DNA from: JBCCCJ01 sp039029315
GTDB taxonomy: Bacteria > Bacteroidota > Bacteroidia > J057
Assembly (NCBI GenBank): GCA_039029315.1
Contig: JBCCGK010000123.1
Span: forward strand, 1-31,523
Reading direction: 5' to 3'
Length of the DNA: 31,523 bases
This document shows, piece after piece, positions 7,474 through 15,751 of this stretch. Every line of letters begins with the position of its first letter. Within the stretch, counting starts at the first letter, position 1. A program made the position numbers and the translations under genes. The notes under the pieces are model-generated. The model was not told the origin of the DNA, did not search any database, and saw nothing but the letters and a program-made list of their open reading frames with translations.

Positions 7474-7527
7474 GTCAGCTTTCATGTATCACTATACTCG
7501 ATTGGCAGGATTGATTTCCCATAGACT
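7474..7527 (-). pseudogene. fragment of the inositol-monophosphatase-family gene
   Basis: Positions 7501-7527 are identical over 27 bases to 15285-15311, inside the phosphatase gene at 14904-15749, where they encode the SLWEINPAN segment. Weaker similarity continues left to 7474 (CAGCTTTC and TCAC blocks) with small gaps. The fragment has stops in the matching frame and no start, so it is a dead copy. It lies directly upstream of the membrane protein gene at 7031-7453. Confidence 0.6.
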
Positions 7528-7580
7528 AAAAAGACTGTGCATTGGGGCAGCTATTCAGCGAATAACTTCTTCGAAATTTC

Positions 7581-7710
7581 TCTCCCAACCCCCTCCAAAG
7601 GGGGAAATCGTTGATTTCTGGCCTTGTGGGTTGATGTCTCCCGCTGGCGGGAGAGCGAGAGGGTGGAAGACGATTGTCAAATATTCATTTGTCCAAATAC
7701 TTACTTACTT
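7581..7710. repeat. dispersed repeat, family C, copy 1
   Basis: It contains CCCCCTCCAAAGGGGG, then CTGGCCTTGTGGGTTGATGT and the hairpin TCCCGCTGGCGGGA, and ends TTGTCCAAATACTTACTTAC. It is almost identical, in opposite orientation, to 9760-9912. The left terminal repeat present in the other copy is missing here, so this copy is probably truncated. Non-coding. Confidence 0.8.
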
Positions 7711-7801
7711 CAAAGCTCATACAACTTGCATCAGTAATGGGTTTGTATACAATTGCGACTGTGAGTGTATGAAATTGTGCGTTCATTGCTTATTGGAAAA
7801 A

Positions 7802-8020
7802 TTATTCTTCCTGCTCCATCCATCGTTGAATGATCTTCTGGAATTCTCTTACTGTACTTTCCCCATATTTAGCAGTTGGACCTATGTTGAATAATGGATT
7901 GCTAAGAGATTTCTGCTGTTGTTCACAGACATATATATCTTCAGCCATAAAATCATTCCATTTCATGGGGTCCTCAGACTTCTCATCAGGACTTCCTCCA
8001 TACTTGCTTACGCCACCCAT
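7802..8020 (-). pseudogene. C-terminal remnant of a Rieske-type ring-hydroxylating oxygenase
   Basis: The 72-residue frame contains MAEDIYVCEQQQKSLSNP, then AKYGESTVREFQKIIQRWM. The order 'EDi.vCE..Qksl.sp......y...E..v..Fq..i..wm' is the usual end of alpha subunits of Rieske non-heme oxygenases. The frame extends upstream of the ATG to a stop near 8053, without the Rieske cluster or iron-binding residues, so only the tail is left. An intact sterol desaturase-like gene lies just upstream on the same strand. The alternative is an unrelated small protein, but the match to this terminal pattern is good. Confidence 0.5.
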
Positions 8021-8062
8021 AATTCCATGCCATGAGGAATATGAATGTTTTCATTGAGTTTA

Positions 8063-8944
8063 TTATTGTTGAGGTTCCCAACCTGGCGGTTTTATCAGCA
8101 ATTTGAATTTGTTTTTCCAGCCTTTGGTCTCTCTGATTGCGTGATATAGCCTCGTCAGGCCATGAAAAAACACCTTAATAGGATTGGTGGAGTTCAGAGG
8201 TTTGGTAATCCCATAGACGACTGCCTCTTTTTCGGGCTCAAACGTTCCCAAAAGTCGGTCCCAGATGATGAGAATCCCTGCATAGTTTTTATCCCAGTAC
8301 TGTTGGTTCGATCCATGGTGGACCCGATGGTGGGAGGGTGTGTTGAACATGTATTCTATGGGTTTGGGAAGTTTTCCGATGACCTCAGTATGTAGAATGG
8401 CTTGAAAGGTTTGTACAAACACTTCAGACAATAAGACCAGAATCGGATCAAATCCCAGCATAACAATGGGGAGGGAAAATATGATGGGAAAAATGGCATC
8501 TAATGGCCCAAATCGGTAGGCAACAGACATATTGAAATGCGGAGAACTATGATGTACAGTATGTGTCGCCCATCCAATCCCTATCCGATGCATCATCCGG
8601 TGATCCCAGTAATAAGCAAAGTCTGCCAACAAGATACAACTGATGATGGTGATCCAGTTGAGAGGCAGATGTGTTAGGCTTATGTGTTCATGCACCCAAA
8701 AATACACTTTGGTCATGAACAAGATCCCAATGATATATTCGATGGCGACAAAGGCCCCGAGGGTAATAACATTTGCAATAGAATCAAAAATAAGATTCTT
8801 GTCCAGGCGATTGAGATATCGGTACCTGATGAGTTCAACAATGAAAAAGGGAATAATCAGGTACATGATACTCAGATCATTGAACACATGGAACCAATAC
8901 CCAACTGCTTCCCATTCCAGATTTTTTACAAGAAAATCAATCAT
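8063..8944 (-). CDS. fatty acid hydroxylase / sterol desaturase family protein
   Basis: A 293-residue integral membrane di-iron enzyme. The histidine boxes are visible: HRMMH (near 116), HTVHH (near 128) and HHRVHH (near 205), the HX3H, HX2HH and HX2HH set that binds the two irons. Hydrophobic helices precede the first box (MYLIIPFFIVELI, ITLGAFVAIEYIIGILF, WITIISCILLADFAYYW) and follow the second (IFPIIFSLPIVMLGF). Members hydroxylate or desaturate lipids, sterols or carotenoids; the substrate cannot be deduced. Its ATG lies one base after the stop of the small exported protein gene at 8946-9398, so the two are translationally coupled. Confidence 0.9.
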   Translation of the reverse strand: MIDFLVKNLEWEAVGYWFHVFNDLSIMYLIIPFFIVELIRYRYLNRLDKNLIFDSIANVITLGAFVAIEYIIGILFMTKVYFWVHEHISLTHLPLNWITIISCILLADFAYYWDHRMMHRIGIGWATHTVHHSSPHFNMSVAYRFGPLDAIFPIIFSLPIVMLGFDPILVLLSEVFVQTFQAILHTEVIGKLPKPIEYMFNTPSHHRVHHGSNQQYWDKNYAGILIIWDRLLGTFEPEKEAVVYGITKPLNSTNPIKVFFHGLTRLYHAIRETKGWKNKFKLLIKPPGWEPQQ

Positions 8945-8945
8945 C

Positions 8946-9398
8946 TTACTTGCTTATTTTATGCCAATATTCAGTATCACTATATCCAAAGTAATCGTAG
9001 CTGATCTGGAGCTTGGAATCATCGATCAGTTCTATCTCACTTTCCACCTCATACCTCTCTCCTTCATATTCAAGTCCATATCGCGCTGTTCCCTGTTTCT
9101 CCTCAAAGGATGTGAGGACCAATACCAGAGAATTGTCTTTCATGGAATTGCCGTTTTCATCTGTCAGCTTGATAGAATAAGCCTTCAGAGAACCCTCTTT
9201 TTCTCGGAATTGATAGATGACCTCCCCTCGGAATTCTTCACTGTCATAGGAAGCTTTCCAATCTCCCAACAAAGCTGAATAGGAAAAACTCTTGGATGGA
9301 GCTTTGTCGGATGGGCTATAGCGTGCAAATATATGTGGAATGCCCGCCAGGATTGTGATAATCAATATGCTGGTACCTGCCAGTCTTATATTACTCAT
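8946..9398 (-). CDS. exported protein of unknown function, coupled to the hydroxylase gene
   Basis: Using the ATG at 9398, the product is 150 residues starting MSNIRLAGTSILIITILAGI, a signal peptide or N-terminal anchor, followed by a soluble domain of alternating polar and hydrophobic stretches (LLGDWKASYDSEEFRGEVIY, YGLEYEGERYEVES, LQISYDYFGYSDTEYWHKIS). The pattern of short strands, 'LLGdW...', resembles small lipocalin-like beta-barrel proteins that often begin with GxW, but this is only a resemblance. A start 13 codons upstream is possible and gives a poorer signal sequence. It is the first gene of a two-gene unit with the hydroxylase. Confidence 0.65.
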   Translation of the reverse strand: MSNIRLAGTSILIITILAGIPHIFARYSPSDKAPSKSFSYSALLGDWKASYDSEEFRGEVIYQFREKEGSLKAYSIKLTDENGNSMKDNSLVLVLTSFEEKQGTARYGLEYEGERYEVESEIELIDDSKLQISYDYFGYSDTEYWHKISK

Positions 9399-9601
9399 AA
9401 TCAAGATTGCTTTATATGTGAAACACAGAGCAAACATATTTAGCTGGTTGCGGAAATCATTTGATCTATGTCAAAAGATTTTCACAAACCATTTTTCTTG
9501 TTGGCAATAAAAATGGAGCCATGAGGAAATGCCTATAGATGTGGAAGGTATTCCCTGGACTTTGAGTGGAAGGTAAGCCCCCTACAACATCAACTCATCA
9601 T

Positions 9602-9649
9602 CAAAAAATACGCATACAAAAAATAAGTAACAGATTTCCAAACCGTCTC
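9602..9649. repeat. partial family A element (one end only)
   Basis: Read on the minus strand, the sequence starts GAGACGGTTTGGAAATCTGT and continues TACTTATTTTTTGTATGCG, matching the left 48 bases of the copies at 6035 and 13434. The central hairpin and the other end are absent. The bases outside the end are TAG, again of TNA type. Confidence 0.65.
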
Positions 9650-9759
9650 TAGGTTTGACTTTGGCCTTTTTGAAAAATAGAAAATCCCTCATTACAGCCT
9701 GGAAACGGCTTTTGTGAATGAATGAACTTCACTGTTTTTGGGTGATGTTGATTCATTCT

Positions 9760-9912
9760 AAGTAAGGGGACACATGTATATTTGACAATCATCTTCCACC
9801 CTCTCGCTCTCCCGCCAGCGGGAGACATCAACCCACAAGGCCAGAAATCAGCGATTTCTCCCTTTGGAGGGGGAGGAATAGAATAAGCATATGTAAATAT
9901 GTTCACTTACTT
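9760..9912. repeat. dispersed inverted-repeat element, family C, copy 2 (153 bp)
   Basis: The ends AAGTAAGGGGACACATG and, inverted, AAGTAAGTGAACATATT form terminal repeats. Inside are the TCCCGCCAGCGGGA hairpin and the CTCCAAAGGG block shared with 7581-7710. The terminal AAGTAAGGGGACA motif is also that of family B, so B and C may be mobilised by the same enzyme. Confidence 0.75.
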
Positions 9913-10048
9913 AATTGAAAAATGGCAGGTGAGGTCTTTTCAGAGCCGGGGCCAAAAATGCCCAGGAAGGTGCGATTTTGTTGGAACGGGAAAGGCTTTT
10001 GCCATCCAGGATGAAATTGACAACAATGACCCTGTAGATTATCCCTGA
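9899..10048 (+). pseudogene. possible 3' remnant of a plus-strand gene
   Basis: This 49-codon frame starts inside the end of the family C element (MFTYLIEKW) and reads out of it. The last 25 codons (CDFVGTGKAFAIQDEID then NNDPVDYP) have convincing protein composition, as at the tail of a real gene whose 5' part was replaced by the repeat. It overlaps the last bases of the aldehyde dehydrogenase on the other strand. It could be chance. No family is recognised. Confidence 0.2.
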
Positions 10049-11478
10049 TATTTCAAATACACGGTTTTTCTCCGCATATAATGTTCCAGACCATGTTTGC
10101 CATCATCTCCGCCAATACCAGAGTTTTTCCAACCGGCATGGTAGCCATGGATCGATTCTGCGAGACTTCGATTTACGTATAATTCACCAACTTCCATATC
10201 CCTGACAGCACGCATGATTTTATTCATGTCATTGGTCATGATATACCCTGCCAGGCCAAATTGGGTATCATTGGCCAATCGAATCCCTTCTTCGAAGTCG
10301 TCAAATTGCATGATCGGAATGACTGGGCCAAATATCTCTTTCCGCATGATTTCCATCTCCTGTTTGGGATTGAGGATTACAGTAGGTTGGTACCAATAGC
10401 CCTTGTCGAACATCCCTCCTTTCAGCAAATCTCCTCCCAATACGATTTCTGCGCCATCAGCTTTTGCTTTGTTCACATAGGAATATACTTTTTCCAGTTC
10501 TGTTTTGTTCACTTTCGGCCCGAGCTGCACCCCTTCCTCAAATGGATCACCGACTTTTGTGGATTGCATTTTTTTGATAAACTTCTCAATGAAGGCATCT
10601 GCTATCCCGCTTTGTACATAGGTCCTTTCATTACAAATACAGGCTTGGCCGCAATTCAGCATTCGGGCAGAATAGGCATTCTCAACGGCCATATCCACAT
10701 CAGCATCATTTAAAATCACCATGGGAGCTTTTCCGCCCAATTCCATAGAGATCGTGGTCAGATTTTCCGCTGCCATTCTGCTGATGATTTTTCCTGTCTC
10801 ACTTCCTCCGGTAAAGGTGATCAGTTGTGGAATATCGCTTTTCACCAATTGTGCTCCAACAGTGGGGCCATAGCCACACACGACTTGAACGATCCCTGGA
10901 GGAATACCTGCCTTTTCGCCCAACTCCATCAAGGCCAGTGCCGTCATGGAAGTATCTTCATGAGGTTTAAACACAATCGCATTCCCAGTAATCATCGCCG
11001 GGGCAATTTTTCGCAAGGCCATCGCAAAAGGGAAGTTCCAGGCAATGATTCCTACCGCCACACCAATAGGTTGTGGAATATTCCACATCACTTCGCCTGG
11101 ATTATCCGGGGACATCCATTCTCCTTCGATCCGACGATCAAATTCCGCATAATATTTCAACCAATTATTCCCAAAATCGATTTCTCCCAAGGATTCATGG
11201 AGCGGCTTGCCAACCTCCTCAGTAAGGAGTCTGGCCAATTGGGTCTTATTCTGGTCAATCAAACCTGCCCATGTTCGCATGATATTCCCCCTTTCCACCC
11301 CGGTTCGTTTTGACCATGCTTTTTGTGCCTGTTGTGCAGTTTCCAAAGCCTCTTGTACTTGTTCGGGCGAAGTTTCATAAATCGTGGCAGAAATACTTTC
11401 ATCTATGGGGTTGATCACCTCTATCTTCTGGGCAGAGGCTAGCCATTGTCCATTGATATAGTTTTTGTACTCTTTCAT
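10039..11478 (-). CDS. aldA: NAD(P)-dependent aldehyde dehydrogenase, AldA (lactaldehyde dehydrogenase)-like
   Basis: This 479-residue enzyme oxidises an aldehyde to the acid with NAD. The segments WNFPFAMALRKIAPAMITGN and IVFKPHEDTS form the cofactor site, FTGGSETG the dinucleotide loop, MELGGKAP holds the general base Glu (near 246), and NCGQACICNERTY holds the catalytic Cys (near 280). The C-terminal GYHAGWKNSGIGGDDGKHGL closely follows E. coli AldA, which is also 479 residues, so lactaldehyde, glycolaldehyde or a similar small aldehyde is the likely substrate. The frame extends 28 codons further upstream, but the ATG at 11478 gives the family N-terminus. A Crp/Fnr regulator gene lies upstream on the same strand and may control it. 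Lactaldehyde would arise from fucose or rhamnose breakdown, but no such genes are visible here. Confidence 0.85.
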   Translation of the reverse strand: MKEYKNYINGQWLASAQKIEVINPIDESISATIYETSPEQVQEALETAQQAQKAWSKRTGVERGNIMRTWAGLIDQNKTQLARLLTEEVGKPLHESLGEIDFGNNWLKYYAEFDRRIEGEWMSPDNPGEVMWNIPQPIGVAVGIIAWNFPFAMALRKIAPAMITGNAIVFKPHEDTSMTALALMELGEKAGIPPGIVQVVCGYGPTVGAQLVKSDIPQLITFTGGSETGKIISRMAAENLTTISMELGGKAPMVILNDADVDMAVENAYSARMLNCGQACICNERTYVQSGIADAFIEKFIKKMQSTKVGDPFEEGVQLGPKVNKTELEKVYSYVNKAKADGAEIVLGGDLLKGGMFDKGYWYQPTVILNPKQEMEIMRKEIFGPVIPIMQFDDFEEGIRLANDTQFGLAGYIMTNDMNKIMRAVRDMEVGELYVNRSLAESIHGYHAGWKNSGIGGDDGKHGLEHYMRRKTVYLKYQG

Positions 11479-11703
11479 CTTTAGGCATTTAAAGGAGAGA
11501 ATGTTGGTTGACAGAATAATATATTTAATAAAATCCAATGAACCGCAAAAATTGGGAAACAAAGATTTTTAGGGCTCCTTAAATACATTAATTGCTCTAT
11601 GTCCCTTCTACTTTTCTCTATCCAATTCCAGGCATGAAGTATGCCTGCTCTGAGATTACTTCTGATTTGGCCAAACGGTCAGATTGGTAAAACCTACCAA
11701 TCT

Positions 11704-12276
11704 TCATCTTTTGCTTCGGATTCTACTTAGGGTCTCCTGAGAGACTCCCAGGAAGGAGGCAATTTGGCCCAATTTTACCCGCAACTCTATATCAGGAATG
11801 AATGATAGTAAGAGATCATATCGCTCTTTGGCAGACATAAACATATATCCTTTGGAATAGTAATCAATGAAGGCCAATTGCTCCTCTGCAATCAGTCTTC
11901 CTAGTTTTTGAAACTCCGGATACATGTCCATCAGTTTTTGATAGCTGGAATAATCGATGGAGCAGATCGAACATGTTGTGAGGGTCTGCAGGTTTTCAAA
12001 ACTTGGTCGTTGTGCATGGAAACTGTACCAACAGGTAAAAAACTGATTATTGATATAAAACCAGGAATTCACCTCTTTCTCCCTGCCGTAATGAAAGGAC
12101 CTAACGGTACCTTCATCCAGGAAAAACAACTTCTGTGTGTACTGCCCTTCTTTGATCAGTATATGATTGACAGGCACTTCTTGACAGATGAAATGTTCTT
12201 CAATCGCCTTTTCTAAGGCATCTGATATCGCCACTTTGGTATTTATATTTTCTATGAGGGTCTTCATATTACTCAT
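11704..12276 (-). CDS. Crp/Fnr-family transcriptional regulator
   Basis: A protein of about 190 residues with an N-terminal cyclic-nucleotide-binding-like jelly roll (ILIKEGQYTQKLFFLDEGTV, then WFYINNQFFTCWYSF) and a C-terminal helix-turn-helix ending LGQIASFLGVSQETLSRIRS. The HTH is the standard end of Bacteroidota Crp/Fnr proteins. The RE(T/S)..R nucleotide-binding signature of true CRP is not seen, so the ligand may differ or be absent; many relatives bind no cAMP. The start is MSNMKTL at 12276 or MKTL at 12267. It is upstream of the aldehyde dehydrogenase on the same strand, with about 225 bp between them, so it is likely separately promoted. Confidence 0.85.
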   Translation of the reverse strand: MSNMKTLIENINTKVAISDALEKAIEEHFICQEVPVNHILIKEGQYTQKLFFLDEGTVRSFHYGREKEVNSWFYINNQFFTCWYSFHAQRPSFENLQTLTTCSICSIDYSSYQKLMDMYPEFQKLGRLIAEEQLAFIDYYSKGYMFMSAKERYDLLLSFIPDIELRVKLGQIASFLGVSQETLSRIRSKR

Positions 12277-12337
12277 CGTGAAGTTGAATCCATGAGAGTA
12301 AATATACCTCATTTCATTACATGGCTTTACTATTTTA

Positions 12338-12468
12338 AGGGGTGTACGACAAATTGCAGATTTAGCCCAGGATAGTGGGGTTGTTTCTCATTGTAGAAGA
12401 AACGGGGAAAGTGCGGAAGAGGTCAGGAGCAGCAAAATCTGATTGGTTCTGCAATTTGTCGTACACCC
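12338..12468. repeat. short inverted-repeat element (about 130 bp)
   Basis: The 21 bases at 12340-12360 (starting GGGTGTACGACAAATTGCAG) are perfectly complementary to 12448-12468. The 8-mer CTATTTTA occurs at 12330-12337 and again at 12468-12475, a possible target duplication offset by three bases on the left. The interior has no frame. This is either a non-autonomous transposon or a large hairpin. It lies between the Crp/Fnr regulator and the lipoprotein gene. Confidence 0.6.
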
Positions 12469-12595
12469 TATTTTATGTTTTGCCGAATGATTTTGCAGCC
12501 ATGTATCCAGTTTTAAATGGAAAAACCAGAATTGATTATTATCTGTTAACCAATTCTGATTCTTTGGAAGCCTGAACCGAACTTCTTATTTAATG

Positions 12596-13390
12596 CTACT
12601 CAATAATCGTCCTTTCATATCCATCCAGAACAAGCTCGAAGGATCCTTCTGTTGCAGTAGCTTTTTCATAAATTAAAAACCATCCCAATTCATCTTTAGC
12701 CAACCAAACTTCTCCGTGTAAATGACCATAGTCTATATAAATGACATGACAGTCGAAAGTATGTTCTCCCAGGCTAAATGTATCCATACGAAGAAATTTT
12801 TCTTTCAACTTCTTGGTTCTTGCAAAGGATACGTCTAGCATCTTTCTTGTATACTCCTTTCCCGGCTCCAACTCTCTATCTGTAGGGTCAATATAGATGG
12901 TTGCCGTATGATAATCCTTCCCCTTAATAAATGTTCGTTTATAGGACTTTGATTCTTTCGGATTGTTAGATTCAAACTGCAAGGTGTTCCCTTCCAGTTT
13001 AAAATTATTGAATACCAATTCTCCGCTTTTTACCTGTGTAAATTTTCCCTCATATTCTTTTGGACCATCTGAATTGAACCAAAATGTTTCTTCGGCTTGT
13101 GTATCGAAAGGTTCATTGAAACTTATCCAACTTTGGGCTACGTCTTTGATAAGGAGTGTATTTTTTGTTGTGTCAACTACCCTGACAGATTCCATTTCTC
13201 CAATTGTTGCCCCTTCGGATTTCATGGCATAGGTTCTTGTAACTTGCAGATTCGTCGGCGGGTTGAATGGTGTCAGCTCTGGCGTATTTTCTGTCAAAAT
13301 GAGTTTTTCCTTGCTACAACTCATTGCCAACAGGACAATGGATAAACATACACCTATGAAGAAAAATTTCATTTGCTTGTGGTTTTTCAT
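12596..13390 (-). CDS. lipoprotein of unknown function
   Basis: A 264-residue protein with a type II signal peptide: the helix FFFIGVCLSIVLLAMSC ends in a lipobox, with Cys at about 25 and a following S-K acylation context. The mature part is rich in short beta strands (LVFNNFKLEGNTLQFES, TFWFNSDGPKEYEGKFT, HTATIYIDPTDRELEPGKEY, VWLAKDELGWFLIYEK). No named domain is recognised. A start at MKFFFIG (13372) would also give a good signal peptide. The AraC-family gene lies upstream on the same strand, separated by a family A element, so any former cotranscription would be interrupted. Confidence 0.75.
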   Translation of the reverse strand: MKNHKQMKFFFIGVCLSIVLLAMSCSKEKLILTENTPELTPFNPPTNLQVTRTYAMKSEGATIGEMESVRVVDTTKNTLLIKDVAQSWISFNEPFDTQAEETFWFNSDGPKEYEGKFTQVKSGELVFNNFKLEGNTLQFESNNPKESKSYKRTFIKGKDYHTATIYIDPTDRELEPGKEYTRKMLDVSFARTKKLKEKFLRMDTFSLGEHTFDCHVIYIDYGHLHGEVWLAKDELGWFLIYEKATATEGSFELVLDGYERTIIE

Positions 13391-13433
13391 CTTTTCGGAA
13401 AATTAAGTTTGCTTATTCTTTAGATTGGACAAA

Positions 13434-13595
13434 GAGACTGTTTGAACATCTGTTACTTGTTTTTTGTATGCGTCTTTTTTCCCCATCCTTCAGCTTTTTT
13501 TGTTCTCGTAGCACCACTATGAGATGAAAAAAGAGTTTTGTCTGAGAAAAAAAATACACCATAAAAATTCTAAGGACAGATTCCCAAACAGTCTC
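13434..13595. mobile_element. MITE-like element, family A, copy 2 (162 bp)
   Basis: It has the same inverted ends (GAGACTGTTTGAACATCTGT and ACAGATTCCCAAACAGTCTC) and the same interior as 6035-6195, with the central hairpin less perfect (TTGTTCTCGTAG / CTATGAGATGAA). The flanks are AAA on the left and TAA on the right, so the target duplication is only partly preserved. It sits between the lipoprotein and AraC-family genes. Confidence 0.85.
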
Positions 13596-13648
13596 TAAGG
13601 CAAAACTAGACATAGGAAAAGATGATGATGTGGTCGTTTTGGACAACT

Positions 13649-14518
13649 TCACATGACAGGGATATAAATCTCTGTGAGCAATTCTTCCGGGGGAGTATGT
13701 TCATCGTTGTTTGGGAAAAACTCTATAGTAGGCAGGTCTGCCAATTCTAGATTTACGTCAATCATCCAACATGCATATATCTTACTATAGGTATCAGCAC
13801 TATTCTCATATGGTCCTATGTGAATAAATTTGGCATATTTTTGCCGCTTATGGGACTTGATATTAAAAAGCCCTTCTGGTTCTAAAAATGATGGTTGGTC
13901 CAATATTATCCCCAAATTGTAGCGAAAATTCAGACGATCACTGATCTCATTGTCGTCTTGAATTTCTGTCATAAAAATAGAGGTATCAGTAAGAATTTCT
14001 TTTTTCAACGCGTAGTCTAACAGTTGTTTCGTTGACTTTTTAATGCCAATCATGTCATCATACAAGCCTCTATATTCAAGGCATAGAAATTCAAAATCAG
14101 GAAGGTATTCTATTTCAAATTGAAGTTCCCGCCTGTCTGTATTTTCTTCCAGATCTAGCGACTGACGAATAATCTCCTTGATAGATTCTCTACTATTTCG
14201 AAAAGCCAAAGGAGAACAATTGAACCTGTTTTTAAAGGCTTTGCTAAAAGCAGACCTATCTTCAAAACCTACTTCATATGCTATGTCAGAAACTCCCAGA
14301 TCAGAATATTTTAAATACTGAGCTGCTTTTTCCAACCTGACTCTTTTGATGTATTTTCCAATCGTTTCGTGATGCAGTGCCTCAAAGATTCGATTGATAT
14401 TTCGGTAGGAATAATGACATATTTCTTCCACCTTTTCGATATTTACCTCTTCCTTGAATTTTTCATCAATATAATTGATCAATTTTTTATACCTCTCTAA
14501 TTGAGTTTCGTTTTTCAT
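13649..14518 (-). CDS. AraC-family regulator with GyrI-like ligand-binding domain
   Basis: This 289-residue activator is built like Rob and SoxS-type GyrI fusions. The first 110 residues are two helix-turn-helix units (NIEKVEEICHYSYRNINRIF, then VSDIAYEVGFEDRSAFSKAF and the closing FNCSPLAFRNSR) typical of AraC DNA-binding domains. Residues 130-289 form the GyrI/SOUL-like effector domain (LPDFEFLCLEYRGLYDDMI, then a strand-helix pattern ending EELLTEIYIPV). Such proteins bind small hydrophobic or cationic compounds and switch efflux or detoxification genes. About 40 bp upstream of the start lies TGTCC-TTTTT-GGACA (14563-14577), a small inverted repeat that could be an operator. The regulated gene is not evident. 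Confidence 0.85.
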   Translation of the reverse strand: MKNETQLERYKKLINYIDEKFKEEVNIEKVEEICHYSYRNINRIFEALHHETIGKYIKRVRLEKAAQYLKYSDLGVSDIAYEVGFEDRSAFSKAFKNRFNCSPLAFRNSRESIKEIIRQSLDLEENTDRRELQFEIEYLPDFEFLCLEYRGLYDDMIGIKKSTKQLLDYALKKEILTDTSIFMTEIQDDNEISDRLNFRYNLGIILDQPSFLEPEGLFNIKSHKRQKYAKFIHIGPYENSADTYSKIYACWMIDVNLELADLPTIEFFPNNDEHTPPEELLTEIYIPVM

Positions 14519-14761
14519 CTATGACTTTCAGATAAAGTTCTCAATTTTTGTGCTCTATTATGTGTCCTTTTTGGACATTATTAGGGATTCTCTTCAGCAT
14601 TACAATCCGCTTTTTGCCTCGGGATTTTTCATGACATTTTTCAAAGCAAGTGACAAGATGCTATGTCTTGAGTTCAATTAATGTCTGCCGAAGAATTGAG
14701 GCTTTTGGAAATCAACTATAATGCGTAAGCCCTATCGATTGCCAGGTCTTGAATCAGAGAA

Positions 14762-14898
14762 AATAAGTAGATGGACAATATTAGGTTTGATTTTGGGTAT
14801 AAAGGAGATAGGGGATATACTGGCTTGATTGGTAAGATTTCTCACTTATTTCCCCTATTTCCACTATGTCCCTCACAAATAATTGTGTCCCCTTACTT
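14762..14898. repeat. dispersed inverted-repeat element, family B, copy 2
   Basis: It begins AATAAGTAGATGGACAATAT and ends TTGTGTCCCCTTACTT, matching 6343-6496 with a shorter centre. It ends 5 bp before the stop codon of the phosphatase gene (14904-14906), so the gene is untouched but its former terminator may have been displaced. Non-coding. Confidence 0.75.
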
Positions 14899-14903
14899 CT
14901 CTG

Positions 14904-15749
14904 TTACGAATTGTTTTTTCCCTGATCCGAACCCAAATTTGAAAAAAAGATCCCTTCATGATTCATGAAGGTCCCGTCCTTCCTATTCAAGTCCAATCTT
15001 CCTCCCTCAAAATTCGTTGCGGGCAAGTTTAATTCCCGATAGATACAAGCCGTAGCGGCATAGTCCCATATGCAACCTCCGCCCTTTTCTTTTTTGGGGA
15101 ACTTGAGCATGCAGGCAGGGCCATGTTCCAGAACGCGGATGGCATTGATGACAGACCCAGCTCCATCTATCTCCTGTACCCCATTCAAGTTCATTTTCTT
15201 CGCCATTCCAGCAAGCAACTCTTCTATTTCTTCCAGCCGGGGGGTATCCTTCAGCTTTCGATCTGTCACATAGCTTAGGTGCTCATTGGCAGGATTGATT
15301 TCCCATAGACTGCCGCTCTTATAGGCCCCATGTCCTTTGATCGCGTGGTACAAGAGATCCGTGCTGGGATCAAATACGACACCAATGAAGGGAGTTCCGT
15401 CTTTGGCGAGCAAGGCGATCGATACCGAGAAACCGGGCTGTTTTTTGATAAATGCTAAGGTTCCATCCATTGGGTCCACGCACCAAAAAAAATCTTTCTC
15501 GAATCGACTTCCATCATCTTCCGTTTCTTCCGACACAAGGGCCAATCCGAATTCCTCACAACTTGGAATCAAATGAGAAAGAATGATGCTTTCACTTTCT
15601 TTATCTACTTTGGTTACGACTTGTGAAGCATAGCTTGCTCCTCCCTGTTTTTTCTCCACAGCGACCTCCTCAGACATATACTTCTGAATGACTTTCCCAG
15701 CAGCCAGAGCTGCCTTGATGGCGATTTTGCTGAGCTGTTTCAGATCCAT
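14904..15749 (-). CDS. inositol monophosphatase-family phosphatase (CysQ/HisN-like)
   Basis: A 281-residue magnesium-dependent phosphatase. VSEE (72-75), DPMDGT (92-97) and WDYAAT near 225 are the three metal-binding motifs of the family. The N-terminal helix region (AALAAGKVIQKYMSE) and VDKESESII are also typical. CysQ (3'-phosphoadenosine 5'-phosphate), HisN (histidinol phosphate) and inositol phosphates all share these motifs, so the substrate cannot be fixed; the DPMDGTLAF form and the C-terminal EGGRLDLN resemble CysQ-type members. The start, ATG at 15749, follows two bases after the stop of the upstream kinase gene, so the two are almost certainly cotranscribed. Part of this gene is duplicated as a dead fragment at 7474-7527. 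Confidence 0.85.
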   Translation of the reverse strand: MDLKQLSKIAIKAALAAGKVIQKYMSEEVAVEKKQGGASYASQVVTKVDKESESIILSHLIPSCEEFGLALVSEETEDDGSRFEKDFFWCVDPMDGTLAFIKKQPGFSVSIALLAKDGTPFIGVVFDPSTDLLYHAIKGHGAYKSGSLWEINPANEHLSYVTDRKLKDTPRLEEIEELLAGMAKKMNLNGVQEIDGAGSVINAIRVLEHGPACMLKFPKKEKGGGCIWDYAATACIYRELNLPATNFEGGRLDLNRKDGTFMNHEGIFFSNLGSDQGKNNS

Positions 15750-15751
15750 GC

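Larger units (their letters stand above)
9399..10038. other. 640-bp intergenic region with repeat elements
   Basis: No intact gene is visible. The region holds a half copy of family A (9602-9649), a full family C element (9760-9912) and a possible short plus-strand remnant (9899-10048). The rest, 9399-9601 and 9650-9759, shows no convincing frame. It separates the convergent sides of the hydroxylase pair and the aldehyde dehydrogenase. Confidence 0.6.

Noticed and set aside
13413..13652. 79-codon minus-strand frame
   Set aside because: It lies almost entirely in the family A element; the same frame type appears in copy 1 and is not coding.
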